Below are positions 40,360 through 52,229 of a DNA stretch of 64,000 nucleotides, piece after piece (position 1 is the stretch's first letter; each line of letters opens with the position of its first letter). A program made the translations under genes and the position numbers. The DNA is from Prorocentrum cordatum (lineage: Eukaryota; Sar; Dinophyceae; Prorocentrales; Prorocentraceae). The notes under the pieces were generated by a model that saw nothing but the letters and a program-made list of their open reading frames with translations, did no database searches and had not been told where the DNA came from. The stretch is taken from NCBI GenBank assembly GCA_963575745.1, contig CAUYUJ010001732.1, positions 1 through 64,000 on the forward strand, written 5' to 3'.

Positions 40360-41412
40360 TTGCGCCCCAAGGTGCCGACAAGCTCTTCCTCCTCATTCAT
40401 GGGGCCCTGCCCCTCTCAGGTTATCGCATCCCCCCTTCCGGCGCACATGGGCGAGCGGTCTTGGGGCGCCCATTGGCATGTTGACCCCCCGCGCCCTGAG
40501 AGTTTCCAAGGCCAGATCTTTGTTGACGGGTCTTGCACCCGCTTGCTTGCGCGCGAGATGAACCGCGCCCCGAGGAGCGTTGTCCTGCACAACGGGCAAG
40601 ACGTTGTTTGCAGGGTTATGGGCCTTGTGTGGCCTCGCCCCCCTCAGACCCCGCAGGCTGGCGAATTTTGTGCTTATATTGCCGCTATCCAGCTTAGCAC
40701 AGGCGAGAGTGACATACGCAGTGATTGCGATAATGTAGTGGACTAGCGCCCTCCCACTGGATGCACGGGCTTCGGATAAGCGCTCATGCGCAGGACACTT
40801 GTTGCAGGCTCGCTCGCACCCGTCTTTCCGAATTGTCCAGAGTTTTCTGCATGTTCGTGCTCGCCAGAGTCCTGAGGGCCCTGACTTGTTTGCAGAGCTC
40901 AGATTCTTGCGGGAGGGCAATGATGCGGCTGATCGGGCTGCCAAGCTTGCTCGTGCTCACCGCCCGCTGCCCGACCCCGAAGTCTCGGCGCAATTACATC
41001 TCGAGATCAAGTATGCAAGGACCTTTTGCCTCCTGAGTATGAAATTGCTGCCGCTTTGGCAGCCGTTGCGAGACTTCGGTCATGTTGAATATCCCCCTCT
41101 TCCCAGGGTGCCCAGGGCTGATGCGTGCACAACACCGCATGTATGGGGTTGTTTTGACACGCTTTGGCGTTGTAGTATATGTTGGCGCATCAGTAAGAAG
41201 CGCTGGCCCAAGAGACCACCTCCTGGGCGGTGTGCAGGCTCGGTTTCTATTGATTGCCAGGCTTTCGAAGAATTCGGCCATGATTTTATCCCATTGCCAT
41301 GCGCCGATGGAACCGCGTTCATTGTGTGCACTAAGTGTCATGCGCACAGCTCTCACGGTCGGATAGTTTCTTTGAATGCTAAGCGCCCCCCCCCACACAC
41401 ACACACACACAC

Positions 41413-41458
<46 letters not shown>

Positions 41459-41737
41459 CCCACCCCGCCCCCACCCCACGCGCGCACGAAGCTCGGTCAG
41501 GAGGCCCCAGAGCCCCCATCAAGAGCACCTTGTTCTGCGCTTCCCTCTGCGGCGGAGGAACAGCGCATAGCCGCCGCTAAAGTTGCCGCGCTCATCCATA
41601 CTGCTACTAGAGGCTCGGTTTCGGAATCGGGTCCCTCGGCAGTCGCCCGTTCTTCCCTTCGGGGCGAGGAGGACTGCGCCTCTGTCGTGGTCGGTGGGGG
41701 GCTGGGGCGGGGGAGGGATTCTTCTGACTCGGACTGA
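40360..41737 (+). pseudogene. LINE RNase H and Cys/His C-terminal part
   Basis: Two frames. 40360-40746 reads GQIFVDGSCTR, GLVWPRPPQTPQAGEFCAYI and SDIRSDCDNVVD, giving three RNase H acidic residues (D, E, D), then a stop. 40799-41737 continues with REGNDAADRAAKLARAH (last RNase H Asp). Two Cys pairs (CSICWRISKKRW near 41175, FIVCTKCHAHSSHG near 41325) form a likely zinc-binding tail. A (CA)n tract is read through as His-Thr repeats, followed by Ser/Ala-rich sequence to 41737. Confidence 0.75.
41394..41456 (+). repeat. (CA)n microsatellite
   Basis: About 31 CA units inside the LINE tail frame. Confidence 0.98.
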
Positions 41738-42028
41738 TGACGGTGAGACGCGGTCTCGTAGCGCGCTCGTCTTTGCAATCACTTAGCCCTGACCCCCCAC
41801 CATTCGGGGGGAAGTGCCTCGCTCTTGGGGCCGTCTCCTCACTCAGTGTCAGAGGTTATCAGCCACCTGCGTTGCCTTCCACGTGGGTCCAGCAGCGGTT
41901 GCGCCGCGGCCGTCTGCTGGTTAACATCAACATCACACGGCTGAAAGGAAAAATGATCAATATCACTACTACTACCTATACGACCACCCTTCGGGTGATA
42001 AGGAGTTTCGGGGGGGGTGGAACCAACG

Positions 42029-42215
42029 TCTCATTCAATCGGTCTCACTATCGATCTCAGTATCGATCTCACTATCGGTCTCGCTCGATCTATCTCATTC
42101 GGTCGATCTCACAATTGATCTCACAATCAATCCCACAATCGATCACGCAAACGATCTCACATTCGGTCTCAATATCGATCTCACTATCGATTTCACACTC
42201 GCTTTCACAATCAAC
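42029..42215 (+). repeat. ATCGATCTCACT-type minisatellite
   Basis: Units of about 12 bp (TCGATCTCACTA and variants) follow the LINE end and pass into ATC repeats. Confidence 0.9.
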
Positions 42216-42216
42216 G

Positions 42217-43043
<827 letters not shown>

Positions 43044-43049
43044 CATCAT

Positions 43050-43290
43050 CCTCGCGGGACACAGCGGGACACCGGCGGGAGACCGCGGGACACTGCGGGA
43101 CACCGCGGGACACCGCGGGACACCGCGGGACACCGGCGGGACACCGCGGGGCCCCGGCCGCCCGGAAAGGAATCATTTGGTCCGGCCGCGCCTCAGCCAC
43201 ACGGGACACCAGCGGGACACCGGCGGGACACCGCGGGTCCCCGGCCGCCCGGAAGGGAATTTGGTCCGGCCGCGCCTCAGCCACAGGAGA
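43050..43290 (+). repeat. CGGGACACCG tandem and duplicated GC-rich block
   Basis: 10-bp units CGGGACACCG are followed by two copies of a block containing CCCCGGCCGCCCGGAA and TTGGTCCGGCCGCGCC (about 43152 and 43236). Confidence 0.9.
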
Positions 43291-43429
43291 CTTTCTCTCG
43301 CCCGCCCACGCAGCTTCGCCTCGCCCGCACGGCACGCACGAACACGAAACCGAAATCGATTTCTCGGTAGGGGGGCTCTCCGTTCCACTTCGATCTCACC
43401 CCCCAACCTCCGATCCTCTCTCCCCTGGC

Positions 43430-44346
43430 GGCGTCTGGGGAATGTCCGGCCCCCCTCCGCGTACGGCTTTTTACGCGCGCGATTCCCGGGAGTTGGGTTT
43501 TCGTTCGTTTTTGTTTTCCTCTCCAAAATGCTGCTCTCACTGAAGCGCTGGCCTCCTTTTCGTGCTACCGCTCGTTCCGAATCGTGCTCCCGCTGCAGCG
43601 CTGGCCTCATTTCGGCGTTTCTGCTCGTTCCTAATCGTGTTCCCGCTGCAGCGCTGGCGTTATTATTTCGAGCGCCATGCCACGGCATGGTTTTCTGTCC
43701 TTCCAAATAAGCCCCAAAATCTAGAAAATGCCCCCCCGAGCAAACCATCAGAAGTGACTACACGTTCGGTGTCGATTCGTTGATTTTTTGGGCCGCGGAA
43801 GCTCCCCTCCACTTTGGGGCGTCGCCACGCCATGCTATGTCAGGCTACGCGTCCTCATTTTCGCGCTTCCGCGCTGAGTTGTTTCAAAATGCTATTCCCG
43901 CTAAAGCGCTGGCCTCATTTTCGGGCTATTGCTCATTCCGAATCGTGCTCCCGCTGCAGCGCTGGCCCCATTTCCGCGCTTCCGCTCGTTCCGAATGTTG
44001 CTCCCGCTGCAGTGCTGGCGTCATTATTTCGAGTGCCATACCCCGGTATTGTTTTCGCTCTTTCCAAATAGGACCCAAAATCTAGAAAATGGCCCCCCGA
44101 GAAAACCATTGGCTGTGATTACACGTTCGGTGTCGATTCGTTGATTTTTTGGGCCACAGAAGCCCCCCCACCTTGGGGCGTCGCCACGCCATGGTATGTC
44201 ATGCTACGCGTTGATCTTCGACACCATGCTACGCCATGCAATGTTCTGCCATGCTACGACATCCGATTGTGCGAGGGGATCTACGCCATGATAAGGGATG
44301 GGAAGGAGGGTAGGACGTCAGATATGACGCGAGCGCACCTAGCTTG
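43430..44346 (+). repeat. Dispersed repeat family X, copy B, two partial units
   Basis: Shares with copies A and C: GGCGTCTGGGGAATGTCCGG, GATTCCCGGGA, CAAAATGCTGCTCTCACTGA and TGATTTTTTGGGCCGC (43782 and 44141). The 3' half occurs twice (43560-43860 and 43920-44220). The tail with GACGTCAGATATGACGCGAG (44313 on) matches copy A. Confidence 0.85.
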
Positions 44347-44349
44347 CCC

Positions 44350-45164
44350 CGTCCCCGTCTCCCCCCCCAGACTGGCATTTTGACACCCGGGGGTGGGGAA
44401 AGGGGGATGGGGGACAGCCACATGTTCTGCACGCCTAGTCACCCCCAGCAAGCGGGGGTCGGCGGACTTCTTCTCCTACCCTAGTTTGCGTCCTGCTCAC
44501 TGTTCCTCTCCTCCTCCGCCTCCACCTCTCCACCCTCTTTCGCGTCCTGTTCCATGTTCCTTGCCTGATCCTCCTATTCCTGCTCTTTCTCTCTCTCTCT
44601 CCTCCTCCTTTTCCTCTTCCTCTTCCTCCTCCTCCTCCTCCTCCTGCTCCTCCTCCTCCTCCTCGTCCTCCTCCTCCTCCCCCTGGGGCCTGCCTGCCTT
44701 CTCCCCCTCCCCATCCTGCCCCTTCCTCTTTCCCTTCCTCCCCCTCCCTCCTCGCCTCGCCTTCGACTGCCGGCGCCGCACCCGCAGCTATTTTGGTTCG
44801 AGCCGAACCCGAACCCGCCCGCTCGCAGAGCAGAGCCGCCCCCGCTCGCAATGGTCGCGCGCGCCCGCGCCTCAGAGCGGCACCGGCCCAGATGCGCACT
44901 TTCGGGTCGCGCGCGCCTCGTTTTCGTTGTGGGCCGCCCGATGGGCCATCGGTCGTCACGGCAGAGCGCGCCTTGGGAGGAGTCCAAAGAGCAGCGGTGT
45001 CTCTCTGCGTGCTTGCTATCCTCCCTTCTCCGCCACCGCCCTCCCCTGCCTCCTCTCCTGGCTTCCCTCGTCCCCTGGCTCCCTCCTTCCCCTCATCATT
45101 ATCATATAATGCTAGCCAGTGTGGGCACCAAACAGTGTGTTTCTATCAGTCTCTGTTGTGCAAT
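44350..45164. repeat. Pyrimidine-rich (CTC)n stretch and GC-rich spacer
   Basis: 44505-44770 is mainly CTC/CCT. The rest has no recognised gene, although open frames occur on both strands. Confidence 0.7.
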
Positions 45165-45565
45165 CTAGGGCAATCTACGTGGTGCAATATACGTTGTGCA
45201 ATACATAGTGTACAACATATTTCGTGCAATGTATGTTGTGCAATAGTTGTGGAGCAATCTATGTGGTGCAGTCTATGTCTTGCAATATGCGTGAGCAATG
45301 CAGAGCATGACAGAGCAGCGTGAAGCAATGCAAAGCAATGCAAAGCAATGCAAAGCAATGCGAAGCAAAGCAACGCAATGCAATGCAAAACAGCACAAAG
45401 CCATGCAAAGCAATGCAACCCAATGCCATGCAAAGCTACGCAAATCATCACGAAGCGAGGCAAAGCAACGCAAAGCAACCCCATGCAAAGCAAGGCAAAG
45501 TAATGCAAAGCAGTGCCAAGCAATCAACATCAACGCAAAGCAATGCAGAGCAAAGCAGAGCAGTC
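45165..45565 (+). repeat. GTGCAAT and GCAATGCAAA minisatellites
   Basis: First TTGTGCAATCTAYGTGG-like units (45165-45296), then AGCAATGCAA decamers (45297-45565). Confidence 0.93.
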
Positions 45566-45772
45566 TATGTGGTGCAGTCTAGCTGCGGCGACGAGCGGCG
45601 ACGGCGGCGACGGGGCGGCGACGGCGGACGCACAGGCCCAGACGATGTCCAGCGACGAGGCGGAAACGGGGCGGCGACGGCGGCAATCTATCCGCCAGAC
45701 CGACGCACAGAACCCCTACGTGCAAGCAGTATTTGGGGAACATTCCCTTCCTTTTCTAGACATCCTCATTCG

Positions 45773-45774
<2 letters not shown>
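45566..45774. other. GC-rich spacer with GGCGACGGC repeats
   Basis: GGCGACGGCGGCGACGG-type units between 45585 and 45690; no gene seen. Confidence 0.5.
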
Positions 45775-45838
<64 letters not shown>

Positions 45839-47050
45839 GACCATCACTTTCGCCGTCACCATCATATTCATCATAATAATCATCATCATCATCACCATCA
45901 CCATCACCATCTATCGTCACCACCATCATCGTCATCACCATCATCGTCATCACCATCACCATCATCATCATCATGATCATCATCACCACCACTATGATCA
46001 TGTTCATCATCGTCATCCTCACCATCACCATCACCGTCATCACCACCATTATCATCATCATCAGCATCATCATCGTCATGATCATCTTCACCCCTATCAT
46101 CGTCATCAGCGTCATCATCATCAGCATCATCGTCATCATCATCCTCATCATCACCATCATCATCATCATCATCATCATTCGCATCATCTTAACCACTATC
46201 ATCATCATTATCTTCATCGTCGCCGCTTATCATTATTGTCACCATCATCAGCATTACCAACATCATCCTCATCATCATCATCAGCATCATCATCAACATC
46301 ATCATTATCGTCGTCATCGCCCCCATCATCATCACCGACATCACCACCACCACTATCATCATAATCGTCATCATCAGCATCATCATCATTATCATCATCA
46401 TCACCACCACCATCGTCATCAGGAGCATCAGCAACACCACCATCATCATCATCATCATCATCACCGTAATCATCCTCATCATCATCATCATAATCGTCAT
46501 CATCATCGGCATCATCACCATCATAATCATCAGCATCGTTTTCGTCGTTGTCATCATTATCATCAACATTATCAAAATCACCATCAGCGTCAGCATCATC
46601 ATCATCATCATTATCATCATCAGTATCATCATCATCACCATCATCATCGCCACCATCATCATCACCATCACCACCAGCATCAACGTTATCATCATCACCA
46701 TCATCACCATCACCATCAACATCAGCATCATCAGCATCACCATCATCATCACCACCATCACCATAGCCATAACCATAACCGTCACTATTATCACCACCAC
46801 CATCATCATACTCGTCGTCATCATCATCATCATCATCGTCATAATCTTCACCATCACCACTATCATCCCTTGCATCAGCATCATCAACATCAGCATCATC
46901 ACCATTATCATCAACATCATCATGTTCGCCATCATTCACCATCCTCATCACCATCACGATCACCATCACCATCATCATCAGCATCATCAACATCATCATC
47001 ATCGTCACCATCATCATCATTATCATCATCATCAGCAGCAGCATCATCAC
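45775..47050 (+). repeat. Long degenerate (CAT/ATC)n region
   Basis: About 1.3 kb of CAT with CAC, CGT and AAT variants. Long Asp-, Met- or His-rich open frames here are repeat artefacts. Confidence 0.97.
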
Positions 47051-47614
47051 CCCGTTTCTCCTTCCTATAATGAGCGTTCGTTTTCTTCTCGTTTTGATGG
47101 AGCTGATGCGCTTGAGGTCCCTGTGCTGTTCGAGGATGGTGCTGATTTGCTGTCGTCGTTTGGTGCGTTTCTGTTGCCGAATGTGTTTCTGTATTACTTT
47201 GCTGATAGTCCCTCTGTTGCTCGTGTCTGCGTTTGGAATGCATTTGCGCTGCTCCACAAGGTTGCTGATGATGTCGTCGGGTCTGGTGGGGTCGTCGTAT
47301 TTGTTTGTGCTTGTCGTAGTGGTTTGTGCGTCTCGGGGGGATGTGGTTTGCAGCGTAGCGTCGATCAAGCTATTTTCGATTGTTTTGTTGTGGTCGTCGG
47401 GGTCAGCTGGTAGCAACTCGGGTTGCAACTTGGAGCCCAGATGACGTCGATACGCGTTGGGGTCGGTGTGTCTTTGTTCCGGCTTGGTGGTATTTCTGGC
47501 CAGTCTCTGGTGTTTGCCTGCGTTGGGATCCAATAGTTTGAGGCGCATGTGCAGAGATACCGCTTTGTGGTCGGAATTGAGAGCAATTGCGTTGCTGGCT
47601 TCGGCGTTCCGGCG
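47051..47614 (-). pseudogene. LINE fragment: end of endonuclease and start of linker
   Basis: On the minus strand, reading down from 47614: ASNAIALNSDHKAVSLHMRL, with the SDH motif that ends EEP endonucleases. Then RRHLGSKLQPELL, DDIISNLVEQRKCI, TISKVIQKHIRQQKRTKRRQ and HRDLKRISSIKTRRKRT. This matches the endonuclease-RT linker of a common dinoflagellate LINE type as I recall it, distinct from the LINE at 35.8-41.7 kb. It passes at one end into GGA repeats (47615) and at the other into the CAT region (47050) in an unbroken frame. Confidence 0.65.
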
Positions 47615-47725
47615 GAGGAGGAGAGGAGGAGGAGCAGGAGGATTAGAAGGAGGAGGAGGAGGAGGAGGAGGAGGAGCAGAAGGATAAGGAGGAGGAGGAG
47701 GAGGAGGCGAGGAGGAGGAGAAGGA
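47615..47725 (+). repeat. (GGA)n tract
   Basis: Near-perfect GGA with AGCAGA interruptions. Confidence 0.95.
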
Positions 47726-47799
47726 TGGAGAGGGGCAACCAGGACCCAGCGCCGCCGCAGCACGCGCGTCGAGAGACACCCAAGACGCCCCGACCTCAC

Positions 47800-48150
47800 A
47801 ATTCAGATAAGGGGTGTGCCGACATGGGCGGGGCGGCGGAATGCGAACCTGGGCTTTGGGGCTGTTGGTGGAGCTCCCAGTGGGGTTCGATCCGTGCGAG
47901 GAGACAGTCAGCATACACAGGGGGACTTGACGTTATGCGATTCTTCCCACCAGGACCGCACGTGAAACTACATTCGTCTAGGGCACGATCCGCGTGAAGG
48001 GTGTGCCGATACAGTGTGAAAGACGCCATGCAAACTTTGTCCCTGGACCCGAGGCTCACGGGGGGGCTCCGTGAGGGCCGTGCCGAAATTGGTGGGGGGA
48101 CGCTTTGTGAACCTTGCCTACCCTGGGGCCGTAAGTCTCGGCCCAATCCA
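47800..48150 (+). repeat. 85-bp tandem family, left part
   Basis: GGGTGTGCCGACATGGGCGG and related units at 47815, 48000 and 48085. Confidence 0.75.
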
Positions 48151-49224
48151 CATGACTGATACCTTTTTACTTCCAGTTCTAGCCATGTGAATATGTGTCA
48201 CTGCTTCAGTGGAGCTGTCTGTGACTGAATTGCACCACCCAGCGAGTGATAGTGGTAATGAGGAGGAGGAGGAGGAAGGAGGAAGGAAGAGAAATAGGTT
48301 CCTCAGAACCTTTCAGCTATTTCAAAGTATCTTCGCCCGGCTCGCATCTGAAAAGCTAAGATGGCAGGGCTCGGAGCAGACAGGGACTCCGGGGCTCGGT
48401 GAGGGCCCGCTGGCCGGGGCTGGAACACGCTCTCGGATTTCCCCCACGACATGTTTGACCCCTTCGGTGGCCTCCCAGAGGTCACCAAAAAACGACCAGA
48501 GCGGCCTGACAGGGCCGAAGACGCCCGGATATTGTTTCAAGACTGCTCAAGAGGACCCGAAGAGTCGAAGGCTCCAAGATGCGCCCCGAGAGGGCCCCAG
48601 GAGGCCCAAATTGTTTCATCCCCTAGGGGGAAGGTGCATGTTTAGCATATTCGCACTTTGGGTCTTAACAGCGTCCCAAGCGGCCCAAGAGGCCCCACAG
48701 ATCGCTCCAAGACGGCCCAAGAGGCTGCCAAGAGGGCGCCAGGATGGCCCAAGAGAGCCCCAAGACTGTCCAAGAGGCGCCCAAGACGGCCCACGAGGGC
48801 CCCAAGATGAGTCCAAGAGGGGGAACTCCAACTGACATTTCGAGCCTTCCGCCTCGAGCGGGCCGCCGAGGCCGCAGCAGGCACCCAAGAGGCCTCAAGG
48901 GCCCCAAAAGATACCCCAAGAAGCCCCCATATGGCCCACATTAGGCCACAAGAAGCTTCAAGACTCACTCCACGAGGCGCCCTAGAATCACGCCAAGAGA
49001 CCCCGAATTATAGGTGTCCAAGGATCCTCTGGCCCAGAACTCAGGCACACTAGCGGTATGGGCCGAATGCCATAGATTAAGCAAGCAGTCGGTCTGGCGA
49101 CGGACCCATCTCCTTGCAGCCATGTGTAGCGCAGGGCGCGGGTCTCCCTTCATACACTGCGCGCCGCGGGGCAGTGCGGAAAGATGGCTGCTGCGGAGCA
49201 CGCGTGCACGGGTGTGTTAAAATC
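48151..49224 (-). repeat. CTTGGGG-type dispersed repeat, copy 3, inverted, inside the 85-bp array
   Basis: 48440-48960 reads as the complement of the CTTGGGG family (AAGACGGCCC, AAGAGGCCCC). TTTAGCATATTCGCACTTTG (48639 on) is the reverse of the core at 34505. The flanks are unrelated spacer. Confidence 0.75.
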
Positions 49225-49940
49225 CTGAGTTCTATGTCGGGCACGACCCGCGTGCCGCGTGAAGGGTGTGCCGAACAATTCGGACACCTTCGCGCGAACG
49301 CCCCCATTGAGGCCACAGGTGGGCCTCCCCCAGGTACGACCTGCGCGAGGCATGTTCCGAAATGGGCGGGGGCACGCCATGCGAAGCTGCCCATTGGTGC
49401 CATAGGTGGAGCTCCTCCTGGGGCCTGGTTCGCGTGACAGGTCTGCCGACATGGGCGGGGGAGCGCTGTGCGAACCTTGTCTCTGGGCTTTCAGGCGGTG
49501 TTCATTGTGGGCATGGTGCGCGTGATGGGGTGTGCCGCAATGGCCAGGGGGAGCGCAGTTCGAACCTTGCCTGTGGGGCCATAAGTGGAGATCCACGATC
49601 CTTGTGAGAGGTGTGCCGAAGTAGACGGGAGGGCGGGATGCGAACTTTGTCCCCAGCCTGTACAATTCCTTGCGGGCCACGATCCGTGTGAGAGGTGTGC
49701 CGAAGTGAGCGGGGCGACGCTATGAAGCTTCATTCTAGTGCCGCAAATGCAGCTATTTGCGGGGTACGATCCGCGTGAGGGGCGTGCCATTATGCGAACT
49801 TCATGCCTGGGGACGTAGGTGGAGCTCCCTGTGGGGCGCGATCCCTGTGAGGGTTGTGCCGACAAGGGCTGGGGAACGCTAGCCAAGCCTGCCATTGGGA
49901 CCGCAGGTGGAGCTCCCTGAGGGGCACGACCCGTGCGACG
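49225..49940 (+). repeat. 85-bp tandem family, right part
   Basis: GGTGTGCCGAA-type landmarks near 49266, 49350, 49442, 49528, 49610, 49692, 49780 and 49855, with GGTGGAGCTCC about 60 bp before several of them. Confidence 0.9.
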
Positions 49941-50402
49941 ATCTACGTTCTCCAATACCGACACTGGAGCTACGACCAGAGCTTATTAGAATCTAAGCGC
50001 GAGTGGTTCCAGTATACACTTTTATATTTACACAAATGTGCAGAACACGTGTCCAGCGAAAATTCCGTTTTCAAAACAAATTACCGTACATCCGAGTAAT
50101 TATTGCATATGCTTACGCTTCTGAACAAGCATGCGAACTGTTTCTAAGTATCCAGCGACATCCCAACCTTTAGAATGAAGCGCCTTCCGTCTGTGCAGCT
50201 GATGCACAATTATATGTTTTCAGCGCGCAGTCTGATGCTCGTAGCCCCATTTTCTGACGGACTCGCCCTCCATCTGTGTAGATGGTGGGAACTTTTAAGA
50301 CGAATGTGCGCGCTTCGGCGAGAACCACAGTTTGGTGGAAGCGGGCCGCCCTCCATCCGTGCGAGGTTTGAAACAGCCAGAGGGGCAGCGAGGAATTTGA
50401 GG
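49941..50402. other. No gene seen; AT-richer spacer
   Basis: Unique-looking sequence without recognised coding motif. Confidence 0.5.
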
Positions 50403-50655
50403 TGAAGGGAGGAGGAGAAGGAGGACGAGGAGGAGGAGGAGGAGAAGGAGGCGGAGGAGGAGGCAGGCTCCGACCAGCCAGAACACTCTGCAGGTTCAAG
50501 AGGAGGAGGACGAGGAGGAGGAGGAGGAGGAGGAGGAGGAAGAGCAGGAGGAGCAGGAGGAGGGGGAGGAGGATAAGGAGGACGAGGAGGAAGAGGAGGA
50601 AAAGAAGGAAGAGGAGGAGGAGGAGGAGGAAGAGGAGGAGGAAGAGGAGGAGGCC
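50403..50655 (+). repeat. (GGA)n tract
   Basis: About 250 bp of GGA/GGAAGA with one break near 50465-50500. Confidence 0.97.
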
Positions 50656-50689
50656 TTCTTCACCCTTCCCTCCGCCTTCCTCACCCAAG

Positions 50690-50864
50690 GCCTTCACCCT
50701 CCTCGGCTGCGCCGGCGGCGCCGCCGCCTTCGTGGCGCCCGGATCCCCTCAGTCCGCGCCAGCGCTCCGCGCCACGGCGGCGCAGGCATTTGCGGCTCCG
50801 CGCGCCGCGACGACGGCGGCGACGGCCGTCGACGAGGACGGCGGCGACGATGATGACGGCCCAG
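50690..50864 (+). CDS. Candidate exon with a plastid-presequence FVAP motif
   Basis: A pyrimidine-rich run ending CCCAAG (50657-50689) looks like a 3' splice site. CCCAG/GTTCTT at 50864/50865 looks like a 5' splice site. Between them one frame reads AFTLLGCAGGAAAFVAPGSP, then an Ala/Arg/Thr-rich stretch and an acidic VDEDGGDDDDG. In dinoflagellates, plastid proteins carry a signal peptide followed by a transit peptide beginning FVAP. Here a hydrophobic Leu/Ala core stands directly before FVAP, and the Ala/Arg/Ser-rich, Asp/Glu-free part after it fits a transit peptide. No start codon is in the exon, so Met would have to come from an upstream exon. The mature protein is not identifiable. Splice sites are inferred by eye. 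Confidence 0.4.
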
Positions 50865-50997
50865 GTTCTTTCTCTTCCGCTCCGTGCTGTCCCCGATTGA
50901 TCCTCGTTCTCCGCCTCGTCGTTTGCCCCCGTCGTCCTTCCCCGCCTCCTCTTCCGCCTCTTGTTTGTCCTCTTCTTGGGTCCGCCTGTGCCTCCTC

Positions 50998-51255
50998 CCT
51001 CCTCCTCCTCCTCCTCCTCCTCCTCCTCCTCCTCCTCCTCCTCCTCCTCTCCTCCTCCTCCTCCTCCTCCTCCTCCTCCTCCTCCTCCTCCCCTCCTCCT
51101 CCTCCTCCTCCTCCTCCTCCTCCTCCTCCTCCTCCTCCCCTCCTCCTCCTCCTCTCCTCCTCCTCCTCCTCCTCCCTCCTCCTCCTCCTCCTCCTCCTCC
51201 TCCTCCTCCTCCTCTTCTTCCCCTTCTCCTCCTCCTCCTCCTCCTCCTCCGCCTC
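50998..51255 (+). repeat. (CTC)n tract
   Basis: About 260 bp of CTC with occasional CCC, complementary to the GGA tract at 50403-50655. Confidence 0.98.
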
Positions 51256-51439
51256 TTCCTCCTTTTCCTCCCTCCTGGTCCTCCTCTCATGTTATTTTTT
51301 TTATTGATATTCTTATCATTATTAGCATCGTTCTCATTAGTATTAGTAGTGGTAGTACTATTAATAGTATTATACATGACATTAACATTCTTATTACGAT
51401 TATTATTGTTGTTAGTAGCATGATTAGTCGGTTGTATTA

Positions 51440-51531
51440 GTATGGTTAATATTACTATATTTGTATTATTAGCATCATTATTATTATTGTTATTATTATT
51501 GCTATTATTATTATTATTATTATTATCATCA

Positions 51532-51571
<40 letters not shown>

Positions 51572-51690
51572 GAATATCATTATTATTATCTTTATTATTT
51601 GTATTATTATTAGTATTGTTATTCGTGGCACTATTATTGTCATTATTAGTAGTATCAGTATTAGTACTAGTAGGTTTCTTATCATTACCC
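51440..51690 (+). repeat. (ATT)n tract
   Basis: ATT/TTA trinucleotides with ATC and GTA variants; strikingly AT-rich for this region. Confidence 0.96.
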
Positions 51691-52229
51691 TGTAACGCCC
51701 CTAACGGGGGTAGAAACCAAGCGTCGTGTTGTCTCCTCCTCCACTCGTGTTCTTGCGCCAGACGTCCACCCCTGAGGCTCTCGGAAGTTTCCACAAGGCT
51801 CGCAGGTGGTCAGAAAAATGCCCCGAACATCGAAGACTAAGTTATTCGAGGTTTCGTCTTCGACTCCGTTCCCAGAGCCCCGACGTGGTGTCTGTTCATC
51901 GGGTCGGCGCCCTTGTTGTCGTGAGATTCTCCTCGGAGGGCCTCTTTGTGACGCTCCCGAGAGAGGGGAGGAGGGAGGAGGGAGGAGGGAAGGAGGAGGG
52001 AGGAGGGAGGAGGACGGATGGGGAGGAGGCGGATCTCGCGCACGGCGCTATCGGAGCCATCGAGGCTACGGATGAGGTAGGAGGAGGAGGAGGAGGAGGA
52101 AGAGGAGGAGGCGGAGGAAGAGGAGAAAGAGGAGGAGAGGGAGGAGATAGAGGGGGAGGAAGGATTTGAAGCAGGACGGATGAGGAGAAGGATGACGACG
52201 ACGAGCAGGAGGAGGAGAGGGAATGACGC
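51691..52229. repeat. Spacer with GGA-rich purine tract
   Basis: 51960-52020 and 52075-52215 are GGAGGA-rich. No gene recognised in the rest. Confidence 0.7.

Larger units (their letters stand above)
35762..41737 (+). mobile_element. Decayed LINE (non-LTR retrotransposon)
   Basis: Over 6 kb the + strand shows, in order, a RanBP2-type zinc finger, coiled-coil linker, apurinic-type endonuclease, reverse transcriptase, RNase H and a Cys/His tail, spread over several frames with many stops. The order fits I/R1-like LINEs with an RNase H. It is followed by minisatellites; no poly-A tail or target duplication was found. Individual parts are listed separately. Confidence 0.85.

Noticed and set aside
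45775-47050. Long His-, Met-, Ile- or Asp-rich open frames
   Set aside because: Direct translations of CAT/ATC repeats.
47820-47900. GGTTCGATCC resembling a tRNA T-arm
   Set aside because: It belongs to the 85-bp tandem family and no cloverleaf can be drawn around it.
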